The translations under genes were made by a program, and so were the position numbers. A stretch of DNA of 55,234 nucleotides from Hyphomicrobiales bacterium (GTDB taxonomy: Bacteria > Pseudomonadota > Alphaproteobacteria > Rhizobiales > Beijerinckiaceae): the NCBI GenBank assembly GCA_947455455.1, contig CANGOE010000010.1, forward strand, positions 1 to 55,234, written 5' to 3'. Shown here piece by piece: positions 34,748 through 44,364 of the stretch; the first letter of the stretch is position 1, and every line of letters starts with the position of its first letter. Under the pieces are notes generated by a model. It saw only the letters and a list, made by a program, of their open reading frames with translations, searched no databases and was not told where the DNA came from.

Positions 34748-35384
34748 TGAAACGCTCCTCCAGCCGCCGGCTCCATTGGGTCAACGGAAAACAGATCAGG
34801 AAATAGATGCAGGCCACTGTGATATAGACGGCAAAGGGTTTGTAGGTGGAGGCCGAGGTCAATTGGCCCTCGCGGGTCAATTCGACAAAACCGATGGTGG
34901 CGGCCAGCGAGGTGTTTTTGATCAATTGCACCAGAAAGCCGATGGTCGGCGGCGTTGCAATGCGGACCGCCTGCGGCATGATGATGTGCCGCATCTGTTG
35001 AATATAGCTCAGACCAAGCGAGGCACCGGCTTCCCATTGGGTGGGGGCAACGGCGATCAACGCGCCCCGCCAGATTTCACCCAGAAAGGCCCCGCCATAG
35101 ATGGAATAGGCAAAGGCCGCCGCTGTCCAGGCATTGACCGGCAGACCCGCGATAGACAGCCCGAAATAGAACAAAAACAGCCAGACCAGCAAAGGCGTGC
35201 CCTGCACAATCTGGATGTAGATCGAGGCCGCAACACGCAAGGGCGCAAAGGACGAAATCCGCATCACCGCCAGAACCAGCCCGACCATGGCCCCGCCGGT
35301 AAAGGCCAGTGCCGTCAGCGCCAGTGTCCAGCGGGCCGCAAACACCAGATAGACAATATCGCCGGTTCCGAATTCCCTGATCAT
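34734..35384 (-). CDS. Polar amino-acid ABC transporter permease 2
   Basis: This 216-residue membrane protein contains FLGEIWRGALIAVAPTQWEAGASLGLSYIQ, the coupling loop of His-type permeases. It pairs with the permease upstream (35381-36040), overlapping it by 4 bases, to give a heterodimeric channel. No unusual features. Confidence 0.92.
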   Translation of the reverse strand: MIREFGTGDIVYLVFAARWTLALTALAFTGGAMVGLVLAVMRISSFAPLRVAASIYIQIVQGTPLLVWLFLFYFGLSIAGLPVNAWTAAAFAYSIYGGAFLGEIWRGALIAVAPTQWEAGASLGLSYIQQMRHIIMPQAVRIATPPTIGFLVQLIKNTSLAATIGFVELTREGQLTSASTYKPFAVYITVACIYFLICFPLTQWSRRLEERFNVAR

Positions 35385-36040
35385 CGTGCAAACACCTGAC
35401 GGTAGATCACGGCAAAAACACCGCGCATCAGAAAGGCCAGAGCAAGATAGATCGCCCCAATGACGGTATAGACCTCGAAATCCCGGAAGGTGCGCGATTG
35501 GATGATCGAACCGACATGGAACAGGTCCTGCACCGAAATTTGCGAGACCACACTGGTCGCCAGCATCAACAGGATGAACTGGCTGGACAAGGCCGGATAC
35601 ATGGCTTTGAGGGCCGGAAACACGATGACATAGCGGAAGATCTGCCAGGGGGTGAGCCCCAGAGCCTGCCCGGCCTCGATTTGCGATTTCGGGATGGCTT
35701 CCAGTCCGGCGCGGATGATCTCGGTTGAGTAGGCCCCCAGATTGATCACCAGAGCAATCAAGGCCGCATCAAACCCTTCCAGACGCAGGCCGAGCGACGG
35801 CAAACCGAAATACAGCAGAAAGATCTGGACCAGCAAAGGGGTGTTGCGGATGGTCTCGATATAGACCGTCACCGCCTGTCGGGCGCGCGAGCCGCCATAG
35901 GTTTTGGCGCAAGCACAGGCAAGGCCGAGGAAAAACCCCAAAACCATCGTGCACACCGATAAAACCAGCGTAACAGCCAAGCCTTCGAGTAAAAACTCCC
36001 AAGCCGCAAATACATCGCGGAACTGCAGACCGTATTTCAT
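35381..36040 (-). CDS. Polar amino-acid ABC transporter permease 1
   Basis: This 219-residue membrane protein has TM1 GLAVTLVLSVCTMVLGFFLGL and the coupling stretch YSTEIIRAGLEAIPKSQIEAGQALGLTPWQ. First gene of the five-gene leftward operon; its promoter should lie in 36041-36180. A clear consensus pair is not visible there. Confidence 0.92.
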   Translation of the reverse strand: MKYGLQFRDVFAAWEFLLEGLAVTLVLSVCTMVLGFFLGLACACAKTYGGSRARQAVTVYIETIRNTPLLVQIFLLYFGLPSLGLRLEGFDAALIALVINLGAYSTEIIRAGLEAIPKSQIEAGQALGLTPWQIFRYVIVFPALKAMYPALSSQFILLMLATSVVSQISVQDLFHVGSIIQSRTFRDFEVYTVIGAIYLALAFLMRGVFAVIYRQVFAR

Positions 36041-36183
36041 GCCTTACGCGTCCGTCCCCAATTGTTAAACTCGCTCTATTGGCCAGCTATTCAACCAGAC
36101 AAACAAATGGACGCACAAAGGTCAATCCTTAATGTGGGAACGCGCACGCATGGCACAGTTGCCGGATGCGGCTTCGGCCAGAA

Positions 36184-36211
36184 TTGACTCGTCACAAGCC
36201 CCGTCCATACT
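36184..36211 (+). promoter_or_regulatory. Predicted promoter of the GFA-family gene
   Basis: TTGACT (36184-36189) and CATACT (36206-36211) are 16 bases apart, followed by GGAG at 36227-36230 and the ATG at 36239. Visual prediction. Confidence 0.4.
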
Positions 36212-36238
36212 GGACCTTCAAAATACGGAGGATTGGAT

Positions 36239-36667
36239 ATGGATCGCACCATCACCGGAGGCTGTCTGTGCGGAAAGCTGGCCTATGAAGTGCCCGGCTC
36301 TGTAACAGCCATCGATTATTGCCATTGCGCGCGGTGCAGAAAAGCCAGCGGCAGTGCCTTTGCGGCTGTCACCTCTGTGTCCAAATCACGGTTCAAAATC
36401 ACCAAGGGCCAGGAATATCTCAAATCCTACAAGACCGATGCCGATTTCGAGCGCGTATTTTGTTCCGAATGCGGCTCACAGCTGTACAGCATCCGGCCCG
36501 CTCTGGTTGACACCATCAGATTGCGAGTGGGTACGATCGATACGGCGATCGAAGGCAAAGTCTCGGCCCATATTTTCGCCTCGTCCAAAGCCCCGTGGCA
36601 TGACATCTGCGATCAAGCCCCCCAATATGAGGAAAGGCCGCCTGTCCCGACGCCATCTGGTCTTTAA
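36239..36667 (+). CDS. GFA-family zinc-binding protein (glutathione-dependent formaldehyde-activating enzyme-like)
   Basis: This 142-residue protein has paired Cys motifs GGCLCGKLAY (C9, C11), CHCARCRKASGSAF and CSECGSQLY, as in the GFA/CENP-V fold, which binds two zinc ions. Biochemical role in most members is unclear; some bind S-hydroxymethylglutathione. I choose ATG at 36239 over TTG at 36233 because GGAG is 8 bases upstream. Single gene between two transport operons. Confidence 0.87.
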   Translation: MDRTITGGCLCGKLAYEVPGSVTAIDYCHCARCRKASGSAFAAVTSVSKSRFKITKGQEYLKSYKTDADFERVFCSECGSQLYSIRPALVDTIRLRVGTIDTAIEGKVSAHIFASSKAPWHDICDQAPQYEERPPVPTPSGL

Positions 36668-36818
36668 CCTGCAGGTCATCGGTCCTTCATGGCCACATTC
36701 TGTTTGAACCCGCGCGGAGCCTGTGGCCGGTTGTGCTGATATTATCTGCTGGACATATCGAAAAGCAGGCCCTTAAATGTATTGGCTTTGAAACGTTTTG
36801 TGCAAAAGGGTCCCCGGC

Positions 36819-38057
36819 ATGACGCACTATCTGTTTAAGAATTTCCAACTGCTCGAACCCTCCTTCGGTGATGTGCAAAGCGGTTTTGAAGTGCTGGTCG
36901 AGAATGATCTGATCCGCGAAGTGTCGGACAAGCCGATCAAAAGCGACAGCGCCACGGTGATCGATTGCGGCGGGCAGACTTTGATGCCGGGCTTGATCGA
37001 CAGCCATGTGCATGTGTTCTTGAGCGATGTCTCCATCCGCAACATGGAAAACGTCCCCCTGACCCTGATGACAGCCCGTGCGGTATCCTTGATGAAGGGG
37101 ATGATCGATCGCGGCTTTACCAGCGTGCGCGATACCGGCGGGGCCGATTGGGGCATCAAGGAGGCGGTGGATCGCCATGATGTGGCGGGTCCGCGTCTGT
37201 TTATTGCCGGTCAGGCGATCGGCCCGACAGGCGGACACTCCGATTCGCGCCGCAGAACCGATTACGGCCTGCGTTGCCATTGCTGTAATGCCATGTCCTA
37301 CACCATGAATGTCTCGGACGGCGTGACCGAGGTGCGGCGCGCGGCACGCGAGCAGATGCGTCAGGGTGCCGACCAGATCAAGATCATGATGTCGGGCGGT
37401 GTCGCCTCGCCCTATGATCCGCTGACCAGCCTGCAATTCAGCATGGAAGAAGCCCGTGCGGCGGTAGAAGAGGCCCATGCCTTTGGCCGCTATGTCTGCG
37501 CCCATGCCTATACGCCCGAAGCCATTACCCGCGCCGCCCATGCCGGTGTCCGCACCATCGAACACGGCAATCTGATCGACGAGCCTGCGGCCAAACTGAT
37601 GGCCGAAAAAGGCATGTTCCTGATCGCCAATCTGGTGGCCTATTATGCGATGAAAGAGCGCGCGGCCGAATTCGGCATGTCGGCCGAGATGCTGGAAAAG
37701 AATGATCTGGTGATCGACGGCGCGTTGAAATCACTCGAAATCTGCAAGCGTGCCGGTGTCCCTGTCGGCTACGGTTCGGATTTGCTTGGCCAGTTGCAGG
37801 TGGATCAATCGCGTGAATTCCTGTTGCGCTCCGAAGTGCTGTCGCCCATCGATATCATCCGCTCTGCCACCACGGTTGGTGCGCAGATCGTGCGGATGGA
37901 GGGCAAGCTGGGCACCATCAAGGCCGGTGCTTTTGCCGATCTGTTGCTGGTGAATGGCAATCCGCTCAAAAATCTGGGTCTGATGCAAAATCAGGGTCGC
38001 GATCTCTCGGTGATCATGAAAGCCGGACGGTTCCACAAAAACACCCTGACCCATTAA
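36819..38057 (+). CDS. Metal-dependent amidohydrolase (prolidase/imidazolonepropionase-like)
   Basis: This 412-residue TIM-barrel amidohydrolase has LIDSHVHVFLSD (HxH ligands near 61-63), QIKIMMSGG (bridging Lys), VCAHAYTPEAI and TIEHGNLID (His ligands) and GYGSDLLG (Asp). It resembles enzymes that cleave Xaa-Pro or N-acyl amino acids. The start MTHYLF at 36819 has AAAGGG upstream. It heads the rightward operon with polyamine-type ABC genes, so it probably hydrolyses the imported compound. Confidence 0.87.
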   Translation: MTHYLFKNFQLLEPSFGDVQSGFEVLVENDLIREVSDKPIKSDSATVIDCGGQTLMPGLIDSHVHVFLSDVSIRNMENVPLTLMTARAVSLMKGMIDRGFTSVRDTGGADWGIKEAVDRHDVAGPRLFIAGQAIGPTGGHSDSRRRTDYGLRCHCCNAMSYTMNVSDGVTEVRRAAREQMRQGADQIKIMMSGGVASPYDPLTSLQFSMEEARAAVEEAHAFGRYVCAHAYTPEAITRAAHAGVRTIEHGNLIDEPAAKLMAEKGMFLIANLVAYYAMKERAAEFGMSAEMLEKNDLVIDGALKSLEICKRAGVPVGYGSDLLGQLQVDQSREFLLRSEVLSPIDIIRSATTVGAQIVRMEGKLGTIKAGAFADLLLVNGNPLKNLGLMQNQGRDLSVIMKAGRFHKNTLTH

Positions 38058-38073
38058 GGCGGGTTGACCGGAA

Positions 38074-38898
38074 ATGCAGATGCTGGCGTTGCGAGAAGGT
38101 TGGTTTGGTCGTCTGGCCTTGAAAGGCACAGCCAGTCTGGCCATGGCCTATATTCTGCTTCCGCTGGTCTTTGTGATCTGGCTGTCGTTTTTTGCGCAAG
38201 AGATTCCGAGCTTTCCGCCCGATGGCTATTCCTTGCGGTGGTTTCTCGCGATTGCCGATCACAAGGTTTTTGCACAGGGCTTTGTGCTGTCCTTGCAGGT
38301 CGGCTGTCTGGCCACTGTGCTGGGGCTGGTATTGGGCGTGCCGGCCAGCCTTGTTGTGGTGCGCTATCCGTTCAAGGGCCGCAACATTGCCAACGGACTG
38401 TTGCTTGCCCCTCTGATCGTGCCGGGCGTGGTGCTGGGCACATCCCTTTATGTGTTCCAGATCGAAACCGAGATTGCCACCGGCTATCCGATGATGGGCT
38501 CGTTCTGGGGGCTTGTTCTGGCCCATACGCTGATTGTGATTCCGTGGACCATGCGTCTGGTCACTGCCAATCTGCAGGGGTTGGATCGCAGTATCGAGGA
38601 AGCGGCTTCCAATCTGGGTGCGCCGCCTTTGACAACCTTTTATCGGGTGACCCTGCCGATGATCCGCCCCGGCATTGTTGCCGCCGCCTTGTTCGGTTTT
38701 GTCAATTCCTTCGGCAATCTGGAAATGTCGCTGTTTCTGGTCGGACCGGGCCGGACCACCCTGCCGATTGCGATCTTGCAATATCTCGAATGGAAAATTG
38801 ATCCGACCGTCGCCGCCGCCTCGGTCCTGCAAATTGCCCTGATTGCCACGGCTTTGCTGATCACCGACCATTACGTCAAATTGTCACGGGTGGTTTAA
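38074..38898 (+). CDS. Polyamine-type ABC transporter permease (PotC-like)
   Basis: This 274-residue permease has TM1 AMAYILLPLVFVIWLSFFA and the EAA loop EEAASNLGAPPLTTFYRVTLPMIRPGI. Its TAA stop is directly followed by the ATG of the ATPase gene. It forms the channel with the PotB-like protein at 41057. Confidence 0.92.
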   Translation: MQMLALREGWFGRLALKGTASLAMAYILLPLVFVIWLSFFAQEIPSFPPDGYSLRWFLAIADHKVFAQGFVLSLQVGCLATVLGLVLGVPASLVVVRYPFKGRNIANGLLLAPLIVPGVVLGTSLYVFQIETEIATGYPMMGSFWGLVLAHTLIVIPWTMRLVTANLQGLDRSIEEAASNLGAPPLTTFYRVTLPMIRPGIVAAALFGFVNSFGNLEMSLFLVGPGRTTLPIAILQYLEWKIDPTVAAASVLQIALIATALLITDHYVKLSRVV

Positions 38899-39987
38899 AT
38901 GGCCAAACTTTCGCTCGACAGTCTAACCCGCAGTTATGGTGATCTGACCGTCGTGAATTCTGTGTCTCTGGCTGTACCGCATGGCGAATTTCTTGTTCTG
39001 CTCGGCCCCAGCGGGTGCGGCAAAACCACCACCTTGCGGATGATCGCCGGTTTTGTCGAACCCAGTTCCGGGTCGATCCATATCGGCGATCAGAACGTGA
39101 CGGCCAAGCCGCCCTGGAAACGCAATTGCGGGCTGGTGTTCCAAAACTACGCGCTGTTTCCGCATATGACGGTGGCCGAGAATGTCGCTTTCGGGCTTGA
39201 AATGCGACAGGTCGAAAAATCCGAGATGGGCAAGCGCGTCAATGATGCTTTGCGCATGGTCCGGCTCGACCATCTGGGGCACCGTTATCCCCGCCAAATG
39301 TCGGGCGGACAGCAACAGCGTGTCGCTCTGGCGCGTGCGCTCGCCATCCAGCCGGATGTCTTGTTGCTCGACGAACCTCTGTCCAATCTCGATGCCAAAT
39401 TGCGCGAGGAAGTGCGGATCGAAATCCGCGAATTGCAACGCAAACTCGGTTTGACGACCATTCTGGTAACCCATGACCAGGAAGAAGCCCTGACCGTGGC
39501 CGACCGGCTGGTGGTGATGCAGGACGGCCATGTCAGACAGATCGGCACCAAGCGCGATCTGTACGAGCGGCCTGCCGACCGCTTCATTGCCTCCTTTATC
39601 GGCCGCAGTTGTTTCAACGAGGGGGTCATTACCCGATCCGGTCGGTTCGAGACCGAGGATGGGTTGGTGTTCAAAGTCCTTGATACGGGAGCTTCAGGCC
39701 CCGCCAGTCTGGCTTTGCGGCCCGAACGTTTTGTGATCGGTGATCAGGCGCACAGCATGGACAACCACTTCACCGGTACGGTGGAATTTGTATCCTATCT
39801 GGGCTCCTCGATTGATGCGCATGTCCGTTTGGGATCCTCCACCAAGATGGTGGTGCAAATGGCCAATCGCGACGGGTTTATCGAACCCTCCGAAGGGGAC
39901 GCATTAACGATAGGTTGGGCTCAATCGGCCGGTCTGACCTATCCACGCAATCAAGGCTCGATCTCGCAAGGGGGACAAGTATCATGA
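38899..39987 (+). CDS. Polyamine/iron-type ABC transporter ATP-binding protein (PotA-like)
   Basis: This 362-residue ATPase has Walker A GPSGCGKTT (near 36-44), signature [15 protein letters not shown], Walker B VLLLDEPLSNLDAK, LVTHDQEE and a C-terminal TOBE/OB domain (about 240-345). It drives the importer made of the neighbouring permeases. The end overlaps the binding-protein ATG (ATGA). Confidence 0.94.
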   Translation: MAKLSLDSLTRSYGDLTVVNSVSLAVPHGEFLVLLGPSGCGKTTTLRMIAGFVEPSSGSIHIGDQNVTAKPPWKRNCGLVFQNYALFPHMTVAENVAFGLEMRQVEKSEMGKRVNDALRMVRLDHLGHRYPRQMSGGQQQRVALARALAIQPDVLLLDEPLSNLDAKLREEVRIEIRELQRKLGLTTILVTHDQEEALTVADRLVVMQDGHVRQIGTKRDLYERPADRFIASFIGRSCFNEGVITRSGRFETEDGLVFKVLDTGASGPASLALRPERFVIGDQAHSMDNHFTGTVEFVSYLGSSIDAHVRLGSSTKMVVQMANRDGFIEPSEGDALTIGWAQSAGLTYPRNQGSISQGGQVS

Positions 39988-41054
39988 CCAAGCATAACCC
40001 AATGCTGTTGAACCGCCGCCATTTCATGCAGATGACCGCGCTGGCCTCTGGCACAATGGCCCTGACGGCGGCAGGCACCTCGCAGGTGTTTGCGCAACAA
40101 GCCAAAGTCGTCGTCGGCACCTGGGGTGGGGACTACGCCCGCCTGCTGACCAAAAACATCGAAGACCCCATCCTGAAGCCGAAGGGCATCGAGAGCGTGC
40201 AGGATCAGGCATCGGATGCGCCGCGCCGCGCCAAGATGGTGGCCGAAAAGCGCCTGCCGCGCGGCACCACGGATATCCAGGGTTTCTCCTCCGCCAATAT
40301 GTTCGAGATGAACGAGGCCGAGGTTGTCGAAAAGCTCGATTACTCCAAAATTCCCAATGCCGCCAACCTCCTGCCCGCGATGAAATATCCATACGGGATC
40401 GGGCAGATCTATTCGGGCAAGGTGGTTGTCTATAATCCCAAGATGATTTCACCCGCCCCGACCAGCTTCAAGGATGCGTTCGATCCGAAATGGGGCAACA
40501 AAAACGGCGTGATCGACATTCAATATATCTATGTCGTCATGGCGGCTTCGCTGGCCGCCACCAATGGCGCCTCGATGACCGATTTCGAAAAAGCCAAAGA
40601 CGTGCTGATGGCCGCCAAAAAAGCCGGCATCCGTGTGTATCCGACCAATGAGGCGTTTGCACAGGCGCTCAAAACCGAAGAAATCGGCATGGGCATCATG
40701 TGGAAAGCCCGCGCCGTGCAATGGCAGAATTCCGGCATTGCTGTGGAGTCTGCGGCACCGAGCGAAGGGATTCCTCTCTATATTTCCGGCTTCTCGATTG
40801 CCAAGAATGCCCCCAACAAGGATGCGGCCTATGCCTATCTGAATGCGATGCTCGAAAAGAGCGCGCAGGAGGCCTTTGCTGTCGACATGGGCTACAATCC
40901 GACGGTCACCAACGCCGTGGTTGCCCCCGATCTGCAGAAGCGTATCGGCTTTACACCTGATGAAATGAAGCGCCTGAAAGACCTGAATTACGACTACATC
41001 GCCAAGAATGATGCGGTGATCAAGGAATGGTGGGACAAGGTGTTCAAAGCCTGA
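39984..41054 (+). CDS. Polyamine-type ABC transporter substrate-binding protein with Tat-like signal
   Basis: This 356-residue protein begins MTKHNPMLLNRRHFMQMTAL. The twin Arg followed by a hydrophobic stretch and a cut after VFA suggests Tat export. The mature part has VVVGTWGGDYARLL, as in the PotD/FbpA-like group. ATG at 39984 overlaps the ATPase stop; the longer frame from 39915 would run through the end of that gene. The last residues overlap nothing; the next ATG is 3 bases on. Confidence 0.92.
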   Translation: MTKHNPMLLNRRHFMQMTALASGTMALTAAGTSQVFAQQAKVVVGTWGGDYARLLTKNIEDPILKPKGIESVQDQASDAPRRAKMVAEKRLPRGTTDIQGFSSANMFEMNEAEVVEKLDYSKIPNAANLLPAMKYPYGIGQIYSGKVVVYNPKMISPAPTSFKDAFDPKWGNKNGVIDIQYIYVVMAASLAATNGASMTDFEKAKDVLMAAKKAGIRVYPTNEAFAQALKTEEIGMGIMWKARAVQWQNSGIAVESAAPSEGIPLYISGFSIAKNAPNKDAAYAYLNAMLEKSAQEAFAVDMGYNPTVTNAVVAPDLQKRIGFTPDEMKRLKDLNYDYIAKNDAVIKEWWDKVFKA

Positions 41055-41056
41055 GC

Positions 41057-41926
41057 ATGACCCCTTCATCCGCACAGACACAGCGGGGCCTTACGGCCTC
41101 GCTGTTGATCGGTCCGGCCACAGTATTTGTGGCCGTGAGCCTCCTCGTGCCGATGGCCATTCTGTTCCGCTACAGCCTGAATGCCTTTGTGCCGGGCAAA
41201 TTCATGGTCGATGCGCTGACCCTCGACAATTACATCAAATTTTTCACCGACCCATATTACTCCTCGGTTTTGTTGCGCACGGTGCGGGTTGCCATGATTT
41301 GCACGGTCGTGTGCTTCGTCCTTGGTTTTCCGCTGGCCTATGTACTGGCGCGCAGTCAGTCGCGCTTCAAAAATCTGCTGGTGATTCTCGTCGTCCTGCC
41401 GCTGTTTGTCGGCAATGCCGTGCGCGCGGCGGGCTGGATGGTCTCGCTGGGCAACAAAGGCGCTTTCAACCAGTTGATGATCGGGTTTGGCTGGATCGAT
41501 CAGCCGATCGAGATCATGTATACGGAAGCGGCTGTGCTGATCGGCATTATTGCCGTCAATCTGCCCTATATGGTTTTGACACTGCAAGGCGTGCTGGAAG
41601 GCATTGCGCGCTCGACCGAGGAGGCCGCTTTCAGTCTGGGTGCCACGCCTCTGGTAATGGCGCGACGGATCTTATGGCCCTTGGCAATGCCCGGCATCCT
41701 GGCCGGCAGTATCCTGACCTTCATTCTGGCAATGAACGCCTATGCTACCCCGGCTTTGCTGGGCGGCCCCAAATTCCAGATGATGGGCACGCTGGTTTAC
41801 GGCCAGTTTTCGCAACAGAACAACTGGCCATTCGGCGGCGCGATTTCCTTTATCCTGATGACAGCCACGCTGGTACTCACCAGCCTCTCGCAAATGCTGA
41901 TTGCCCGCCGCTATCACGTCTCGTGA
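41057..41926 (+). CDS. Polyamine-type ABC transporter permease (PotB-like)
   Basis: This 289-residue permease has TM1 ASLLIGPATVFVAVSLLVPMA and the EAA loop EEAAFSLGATPLVMARRILWPLAMPGI. I start it at ATG 41057 (MTPSS), 2 bases after the binding-protein stop; the frame extends 10 codons into that gene. Last gene of the operon and the last GC-rich catabolic gene before the polysaccharide cluster. Confidence 0.92.
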   Translation: MTPSSAQTQRGLTASLLIGPATVFVAVSLLVPMAILFRYSLNAFVPGKFMVDALTLDNYIKFFTDPYYSSVLLRTVRVAMICTVVCFVLGFPLAYVLARSQSRFKNLLVILVVLPLFVGNAVRAAGWMVSLGNKGAFNQLMIGFGWIDQPIEIMYTEAAVLIGIIAVNLPYMVLTLQGVLEGIARSTEEAAFSLGATPLVMARRILWPLAMPGILAGSILTFILAMNAYATPALLGGPKFQMMGTLVYGQFSQQNNWPFGGAISFILMTATLVLTSLSQMLIARRYHVS

Positions 41927-42133
41927 GAAGCGAGATTGCTATCGCGACTTGTAAAGTGCACGCCTTTAAAGCCACGAGAAGGCAAAAGACAGATTGATCA
42001 GTGGAAAATTCTTGTCGACCTCTTTCGGATATATCGTGTTTCAACAAGCAGGATACCGCCCAAGCCTGACGCTCACCGACCCAATTCGGTGAACACATCC
42101 GATACAGATCAACCGATGTGTGCACGCAGTGCC
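41927..42133. other. Convergent intergenic boundary between transport region and polysaccharide cluster
   Basis: These 207 bases lie between convergent genes. No open frame of note, no tRNA and no att-like direct repeat was seen. A short stem CTCG-TGAGAAG-CGAG overlaps the permease stop but is weak. Base composition begins to fall here. Confidence 0.35.
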
Positions 42134-43057
42134 CTATCTGGGCCCGCCCATCCAAAGGCTCAAATCGCGTTGTAATAATTTTTCAAGCAACAAGATGTCA
42201 TTGGAGAATTCCTGACGCATTTCATCTTGCAATTGAGCTGAAAGGACTGCTTTTTTGTCGCGCTTGGCGACAAATAACTGCCGCAAACGGGGTTGAATAT
42301 CCAACCGCTCGATATGCAAAAGCCGTTTTACAAAACCAACAATCTTCATCAACCAAGGGTTCGGGATAGAAATCTCTTGATACAACCATCTCAATTTGAC
42401 TTGTTGTCCCTCGTTGATCCTCGGAAATACACTCCGGCCATCGTCGGGAACATTTAAAAAATCAAGCACACTGCGATAAACGTCACCGGTGTGAGAGATA
42501 AAATCATCGAAAACGATCAGTTTCAATTGATTTGCCGGTATCAGTTTCATGGCCCGCTCAAGTTGCTCACCCATTCTGGCAACATCGGCATAGATCAGCA
42601 TAGACGCATGTTTGCAGTGTTTCGGGATCTGCTTTCCCAGCTTGCGCTGGCTTTGGAGATGCCAGGCTTTCTCGAAACTCGAGCAATTTTCCTGAAGCGA
42701 TTCTATGTATTTTTCATAAAGCGCTTGAACCATATCCCGTGGATTTCGGATCATCACTATAAATTTGGCATTGGGATCAAATGCCAAAATCTGCTCGATG
42801 GCTTCCTTCGAGTAGAGATACCAGACAGAGGCCTCGCCAACTGCCGCGTATTCACCGCCCTCCAAGTGGCCGAAGCAGGTTTTGAGATAATCGCTTTCAT
42901 GCTCGACACACCGCAAATTAGGCAAATCGGACGCAAAGAAGTGTGGTTCCTTGGGGATCGAAAAGCCAATCCGGGGGTGTGACTTCAAATATTCACTTAA
43001 TGCCGTTGTGCCGCAACGCGGGGCGCCGATAATGAAAAAATTGGGTTTCGGGATCAT
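42134..43057 (-). CDS. PAPS-dependent sulfotransferase
   Basis: This 307-residue protein starts MIPKPNFFIIGAPRCGTTAL; IIGAPRCGTTALSEYL (9-24) is the 5'-phosphosulfate loop. IVMIRNPRDMVQALYEKY (near 104-121) is the 3'-phosphate binding segment. It transfers sulfate from PAPS to a sugar or lipid acceptor. It ends the operon cysD-cysNC-flippase-sulfotransferase, so PAPS supply and use are encoded together. Acceptor unknown; a cytoplasmic glycan precursor is most likely. Confidence 0.9.
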   Translation of the reverse strand: MIPKPNFFIIGAPRCGTTALSEYLKSHPRIGFSIPKEPHFFASDLPNLRCVEHESDYLKTCFGHLEGGEYAAVGEASVWYLYSKEAIEQILAFDPNAKFIVMIRNPRDMVQALYEKYIESLQENCSSFEKAWHLQSQRKLGKQIPKHCKHASMLIYADVARMGEQLERAMKLIPANQLKLIVFDDFISHTGDVYRSVLDFLNVPDDGRSVFPRINEGQQVKLRWLYQEISIPNPWLMKIVGFVKRLLHIERLDIQPRLRQLFVAKRDKKAVLSAQLQDEMRQEFSNDILLLEKLLQRDLSLWMGGPR

Positions 43058-43077
43058 TGGCGCACCTCAAGAAACGT

Positions 43078-44364
43078 TCAGACGATGGCAATGCGAATGG
43101 CCAGTCGCTTGCGCACCAACCGCACCAAGCCCATATTCCAGAGCATTAACGAGATCGCTGAGGCCATTGCGGCGCCGATTTCCTGCCATAAAGGGACCAG
43201 CACAAGACACAATACGATATTCAGCAATGTCGAAAGCATCAACGTCTTCATACTATCGCGTTCAAACCCCGTCATATTCAGTATGAGCGCGACTGATCCG
43301 CATCCGACATTCACCAACTGCCCCAAGGACAGAATGATCAGCGCGTTATAGCTCCCGATATAAGACGTTCCGTACAATAACTCCAATATAGAGTGGCCAA
43401 AAATAACCAATATTATAATGAATAGACCTGATAATAAAAAAGTGATCCGGGCTGATTTTTTACCCAGATCTTCAATTCCTGCTAAATCTTTCACTGCATA
43501 TAATGCTACAAACCGTGGACCAATGAGCATATTGATTAAAAGCAACGGCAATGAAGCCATTAAAGAAATGCTTTCAGAGACTTTGTAAATCCCGAGTGAA
43601 TAATCGCTTGTCATCAAGCCGAGCATTAAAGAAGGAATATAGTTATTCAACGATCCTGCCAATTTCAAAAACAGAAATGGCAAAAAAACAACCAGCCATT
43701 TCCTATCGGGTTTGGATTTGAACAATTCTATTAAGTTGAAATGACCTTTTGATAGATTGGATAATATTTTTACATTTTTCCTAATCATCAATATAAATGA
43801 AATAAATATCGACAATAAAGAACCAATAATTGCTGTTTCTATTGTCAGATATTGATTGACCCACAATATTAAAATAATAGATAGATAAATGAATGGTGTC
43901 AGCACCCACTCCAGTGATTGGGAATATATTGCTTGTCCGAACCCCTGCAGGACTGATGAATAGATCACCGTATATGAAATAAGCGGGATAAACAGCACAC
44001 TTAAAATTAATGAAATTTTTCTATTTTCAACATCTATATAATAAAAAGACCAAAAGATAATTGCTGAAATAGCCAGTATGGAAATAACAGCAGTCCATAT
44101 ATTTGCCTTGGACAGCATAGAAGACAATGAATACCAGTCATGTGTCTGCTTGCATTGCGCCGCCTCCCGCACCATCAAAGGAGCCATCCCGCTCATGGCC
44201 GGCAAAGCACAGAGCCCGACGATCGACATTGCAAAGGCAAGGGCTCCATAGGAATCCGGCCCAAGTGTACGCGATACCAGAACCGACGTCACAGTCTGAA
44301 CCAGCAACAAGAAAAATCTCTGCCCGCCAAGAACGGACATGTCTCTGGAAAACCGAGGCACCAT
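43078..44364 (-). CDS. Polysaccharide (PST/Wzx-type) flippase
   Basis: This 428-residue protein has about 12-14 hydrophobic helices and the family start MVPRFSRDMSVLGGQRFFLL. The MATE/PST fold is suggested by LVSRTLGPDSYGALAFAMSI. It flips lipid-linked glycan units across the inner membrane. ATG at 44364 has GGAAT upstream; a TTG 11 codons earlier (44397) is less likely. Coding sequence is AT-rich (20/60 and 13/60 G or C in 43681-43740 and 43741-43800), unlike most neighbours, suggesting transfer. Confidence 0.88.
   Translation of the reverse strand: MVPRFSRDMSVLGGQRFFLLLVQTVTSVLVSRTLGPDSYGALAFAMSIVGLCALPAMSGMAPLMVREAAQCKQTHDWYSLSSMLSKANIWTAVISILAISAIIFWSFYYIDVENRKISLILSVLFIPLISYTVIYSSVLQGFGQAIYSQSLEWVLTPFIYLSIILILWVNQYLTIETAIIGSLLSIFISFILMIRKNVKILSNLSKGHFNLIELFKSKPDRKWLVVFLPFLFLKLAGSLNNYIPSLMLGLMTSDYSLGIYKVSESISLMASLPLLLINMLIGPRFVALYAVKDLAGIEDLGKKSARITFLLSGLFIIILVIFGHSILELLYGTSYIGSYNALIILSLGQLVNVGCGSVALILNMTGFERDSMKTLMLSTLLNIVLCLVLVPLWQEIGAAMASAISLMLWNMGLVRLVRKRLAIRIAIV

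Noticed and set aside
36691-36728. Stem GGCCACA ... TGTGGCC after the GFA gene
   Set aside because: Seven base pairs with a 24-base loop and no T-run; too weak to call a terminator.
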